Assembly (NCBI GenBank): GCA_029881555.1
Contig: JAOUMI010000050.1
Coordinates: 1-5,349 of the forward strand
Source of the DNA: Candidatus Bathyarchaeota archaeon
GTDB taxonomy: Archaea > Thermoproteota > Bathyarchaeia > Bathyarchaeales > Bathyarchaeaceae
DNA: 5,349 nt
Direction: 5' to 3'
Position 1 is the stretch's first letter. Every line of letters begins with the position of its first letter. This document shows, in pieces, positions 3,982-5,349 of the stretch. The translations under genes and the position numbers were made by a program. The notes below the pieces were generated by a model. That model did no database searches. It was given only the letters and a program-made list of their open reading frames with translations, and was not told the DNA's origin.

Positions 3982-4659
3982 ATGATGAAGAAACTCTTGA
4001 AGAGCAAGAAGGGTATAGTTGGCATAGAAGCGGCTATCGTCCTCATAGCCTTCATCATAATCGCGGCTGCCCTAAGCTATGTAGTCATCAACATGGGTTT
4101 CTTCACAACCCAGAAGACAAAGGAAGCGATGTCTTCGGGACTTGAGGAATCGTTGAGTGCGCTACAGCTCGATGGGGTGGCGACGGGAAGAACAAACAAT
4201 GTGAGCCATATTGAATGGGTAGTGTTCCCTGTTAAGCTTTCAGCGGGAAAGGCTTCGATGGATCTGAAGAACGAAACCGTCGTGGTGTCCGTTTACCTGC
4301 CAAACGCAACATTGCTAAACCTGTATGAGGGCGTATATAATGAGAGCTTGTACGGATCTGATCCTATTGACTTGAAACAAGTGTTTGATAACATGACAGC
4401 GATATTTCAGGGCAGAGAAAACGAAGATATGGCTATGTTTGTGATCTATAATGACGACGGCGACTCTGTGTTGGAGACTAGGGAAAAAGCTTTTTTCATA
4501 ATTCACTTAGACGAGGATCCTGCGTCTGGCGTAAGGCATACGATGGTGGACTATGATGAAGTGAAGGTTGAAGTGAGGGGAGGGAAGGGAGCCTGCCTAA
4601 CTGTTGTGAGGACGGCTCCTGGCGGTATGGTTTCCGACTCGTACATCTATCTGGGCTAA
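3982..4659 (+). CDS. flaB: Archaellin (archaeal flagellin) family protein
   Basis: This 225-aa protein is a structural subunit of an archaellum or related surface filament. Residues 1-11 form a class III signal (MMKKLLKSKKG) with expected cleavage after G11 by the FlaK/PibD-type peptidase. The mature N-terminus, IVGIEAAIVLIAF onward to about residue 37, is the hydrophobic core helix, followed by the archaellin signature NMGFFTTQKTKEAM and an L-D-G segment. The rest is a beta-rich outer domain ending VVRTAPGGMVSDSYIYLG, as in archaellins. Five sequons (N73, N97, N108, N120, N137) suggest heavy N-glycosylation; NDDGDSVLE (157-165) looks like a possible metal loop. The SD GAGGT (3972-3976) fits either Met1 or Met2. 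No archaellum motor, chaperone or peptidase genes are adjacent. A non-motility filament remains possible. Confidence 0.9.
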   Translation: MMKKLLKSKKGIVGIEAAIVLIAFIIIAAALSYVVINMGFFTTQKTKEAMSSGLEESLSALQLDGVATGRTNNVSHIEWVVFPVKLSAGKASMDLKNETVVVSVYLPNATLLNLYEGVYNESLYGSDPIDLKQVFDNMTAIFQGRENEDMAMFVIYNDDGDSVLETREKAFFIIHLDEDPASGVRHTMVDYDEVKVEVRGGKGACLTVVRTAPGGMVSDSYIYLG

Positions 4660-4726
4660 GAACGTGTTTTGTTGTCTGTGAGAAATTCTTATTTGAAGGC
4701 ATCTCTGATAGTACAACGGGATCTCT

Positions 4727-4978
4727 ATGAGTGAGAAACAACCGAAACCTGTGAGCGAGGAAAAACCGAAGCCGCCGCTCGTCCCTACAGTGGTGTCGAT
4801 TCTCGCGTTGATCGTTTGGGTCATCTTTCTCTTGTGGTTCATTGTGTCCCTGTCACCGGACTTTGATCTCTTCCAGAATATTGTCATAACTCTTGGCTCT
4901 TTGCTTTTGGTTGGGCTTGTGGTAGGTCTGATGTGGGTGGTTTGGGGCTTCACGGCTGGCGGTTGGAGCAGCAGCTGA
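4727..4978 (+). CDS. Small membrane protein with two predicted helices
   Basis: The 83-aa product has a charged, Pro/Lys/Glu-rich N-terminal tail (residues 1-20), then two hydrophobic segments, about 21-42 and 52-75, joined by a short acidic loop (SPDFDLF). It ends in a small Gly/Ser tail. With two helices both termini should face the same side, probably the cytoplasm, given the Lys-rich tail. The SD is weak (GGGAT, 4718-4722), and a TATA-like TTCTTATTT at 4687-4695 could give it its own promoter. The 67-base gap after the archaellin gene permits co-transcription but does not prove it. No family is recognised. A role with the filament is possible only by position. Confidence 0.75.
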   Translation: MSEKQPKPVSEEKPKPPLVPTVVSILALIVWVIFLLWFIVSLSPDFDLFQNIVITLGSLLLVGLVVGLMWVVWGFTAGGWSSS

Positions 4979-5072
4979 TATTGTAGTTGGCTAGGCTGTG
5001 AGACTTCTCCTCGTTTGGTTTACTGTAAGGTTTCATCTGCATCCCGAAATCCGATCGCTTGACTAGCATTGG

Positions 5073-5349
5073 TTACTTTTTCGCAATTCCTTTTTCTCTG
5101 TCTTCCCAGTAGGGTCGGGTTCTCAGGTATTGGATTTTGGCTTTTAGGAGGTCCATGTAGAACTCGTCTTCGTCGTAATGCATTTTGCCCAGTATTCTGA
5201 AGGCTGTTTCGGGTCCGATGCCTCTGACTTGCAGTGCGATTAAGGCTTTTTTGCCGTGGCTTAGAATTAGGTCGGCTGTGCGTCTTGCATGAGTTAGTTG
5301 CTCTAGCTCTTCGGGTGTCAAATCTTTTCCGTCGAGTCTCCTTTTGAGA
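5073..5349 (-). CDS. C-terminal end of an Lhr-type superfamily 2 helicase (partial)
   Basis: The last 91 residues of a gene that begins beyond the window edge; the frame is open from 5349 with no need for a local start. The segment reads GKDLTPEELEQL, ARRTADLILSHGKKALIAL, RGIGPETAFRILGKMH and DEDEFYMDLLKAKIQYLRTR. The GIGPETAxRIL stretch followed by an acidic EFY and a final YxRTR-x-W element matches, from memory, the extreme C-terminus of archaeal Lhr-like DEAD/DEAH helicases, whose terminal domains follow the RecA pair and winged helix. These helicases act on DNA or RNA:DNA hybrids in repair. The catalytic motifs are outside the window, so activity cannot be judged. The gene is convergent with the small membrane protein gene, 94 bases away. 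Confidence 0.82.
   Translation of the reverse strand, partial: LKRRLDGKDLTPEELEQLTHARRTADLILSHGKKALIALQVRGIGPETAFRILGKMHYDEDEFYMDLLKAKIQYLRTRPYWEDREKGIAKK

Noticed and set aside
3582..4058. Minus-strand open frame of 158 codons covering the promoter region and archaellin start
   Set aside because: It lies over two promoters, the small ORF and the archaellin signal peptide, and its Phe/Ile-rich product reflects AT-rich intergenic DNA.
4597..4953. Minus-strand open frame of 118 codons opposite the small membrane protein
   Set aside because: Antisense to a coherent two-helix protein, with Thr/Arg-rich composition and no start signals.
1..5349. CRISPR arrays, tRNA/rRNA genes, insertion sequences
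   Set aside because: No regularly spaced repeats, tRNA-like cloverleaf, transposase motif or terminal inverted repeats were found.

Overview
The window is archaeal. It carries a TATA-binding protein (TBP) gene, an archaellin with a class III signal peptide, the end of an Lhr-type superfamily 2 helicase, and TATA-box/BRE-like promoters followed by very short leaders. The archaellin N-terminus (IVGIEAAIVLIAF type) and the overall gene style suggest a TACK-type archaeon, perhaps Bathyarchaeia. That placement is a guess from sequence style, not a phylogenetic result.

Layout. Positions 43-1284 (minus strand) hold a compact, apparently co-transcribed cluster. A TBP is followed by three tiny zinc-ribbon proteins of 41, 61 and 58 aa and a possible 48-aa ORF, with junctions of -23, +32, +11 and -8 nt. 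Several of these genes are too small for ordinary gene calling. Positions 1285-1653 are mostly non-coding and contain divergent promoter elements and several inverted repeats. Positions 1654-2202 (plus) encode a secreted protein rich in Cys, Trp and Asp with an internal tandem repeat. Convergent to it, 2304-3557 (minus) encodes a pita-bread-fold M24-family enzyme that resembles ectoine hydrolase more than a true metallopeptidase. Positions 3558-3981 hold a divergent promoter region, a 33-codon ORF with a strong promoter and Shine-Dalgarno (SD) site, a T7 tract, and a hairpin that overlaps the SD of the next gene. Positions 3982-4659 (plus) encode the archaellin, followed at 4727-4978 by a small two-helix membrane protein. 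The window closes with the 3' end of the helicase gene at 5073-5349 (minus).

How the genes may work together. The most unusual unit is the TBP plus mini zinc-ribbon cluster. TBP normally works with TFB, whose N-terminus is a zinc ribbon, so a TBP gene translationally linked to free-standing ribbons could be a variant transcription-initiation or regulatory module. This is inference from gene order only. The archaellin has no chaperone, motor or signal-peptidase genes beside it here, so it is either a dispersed archaellum gene or a filament subunit of another kind. Its leader region looks built for post-transcriptional control.
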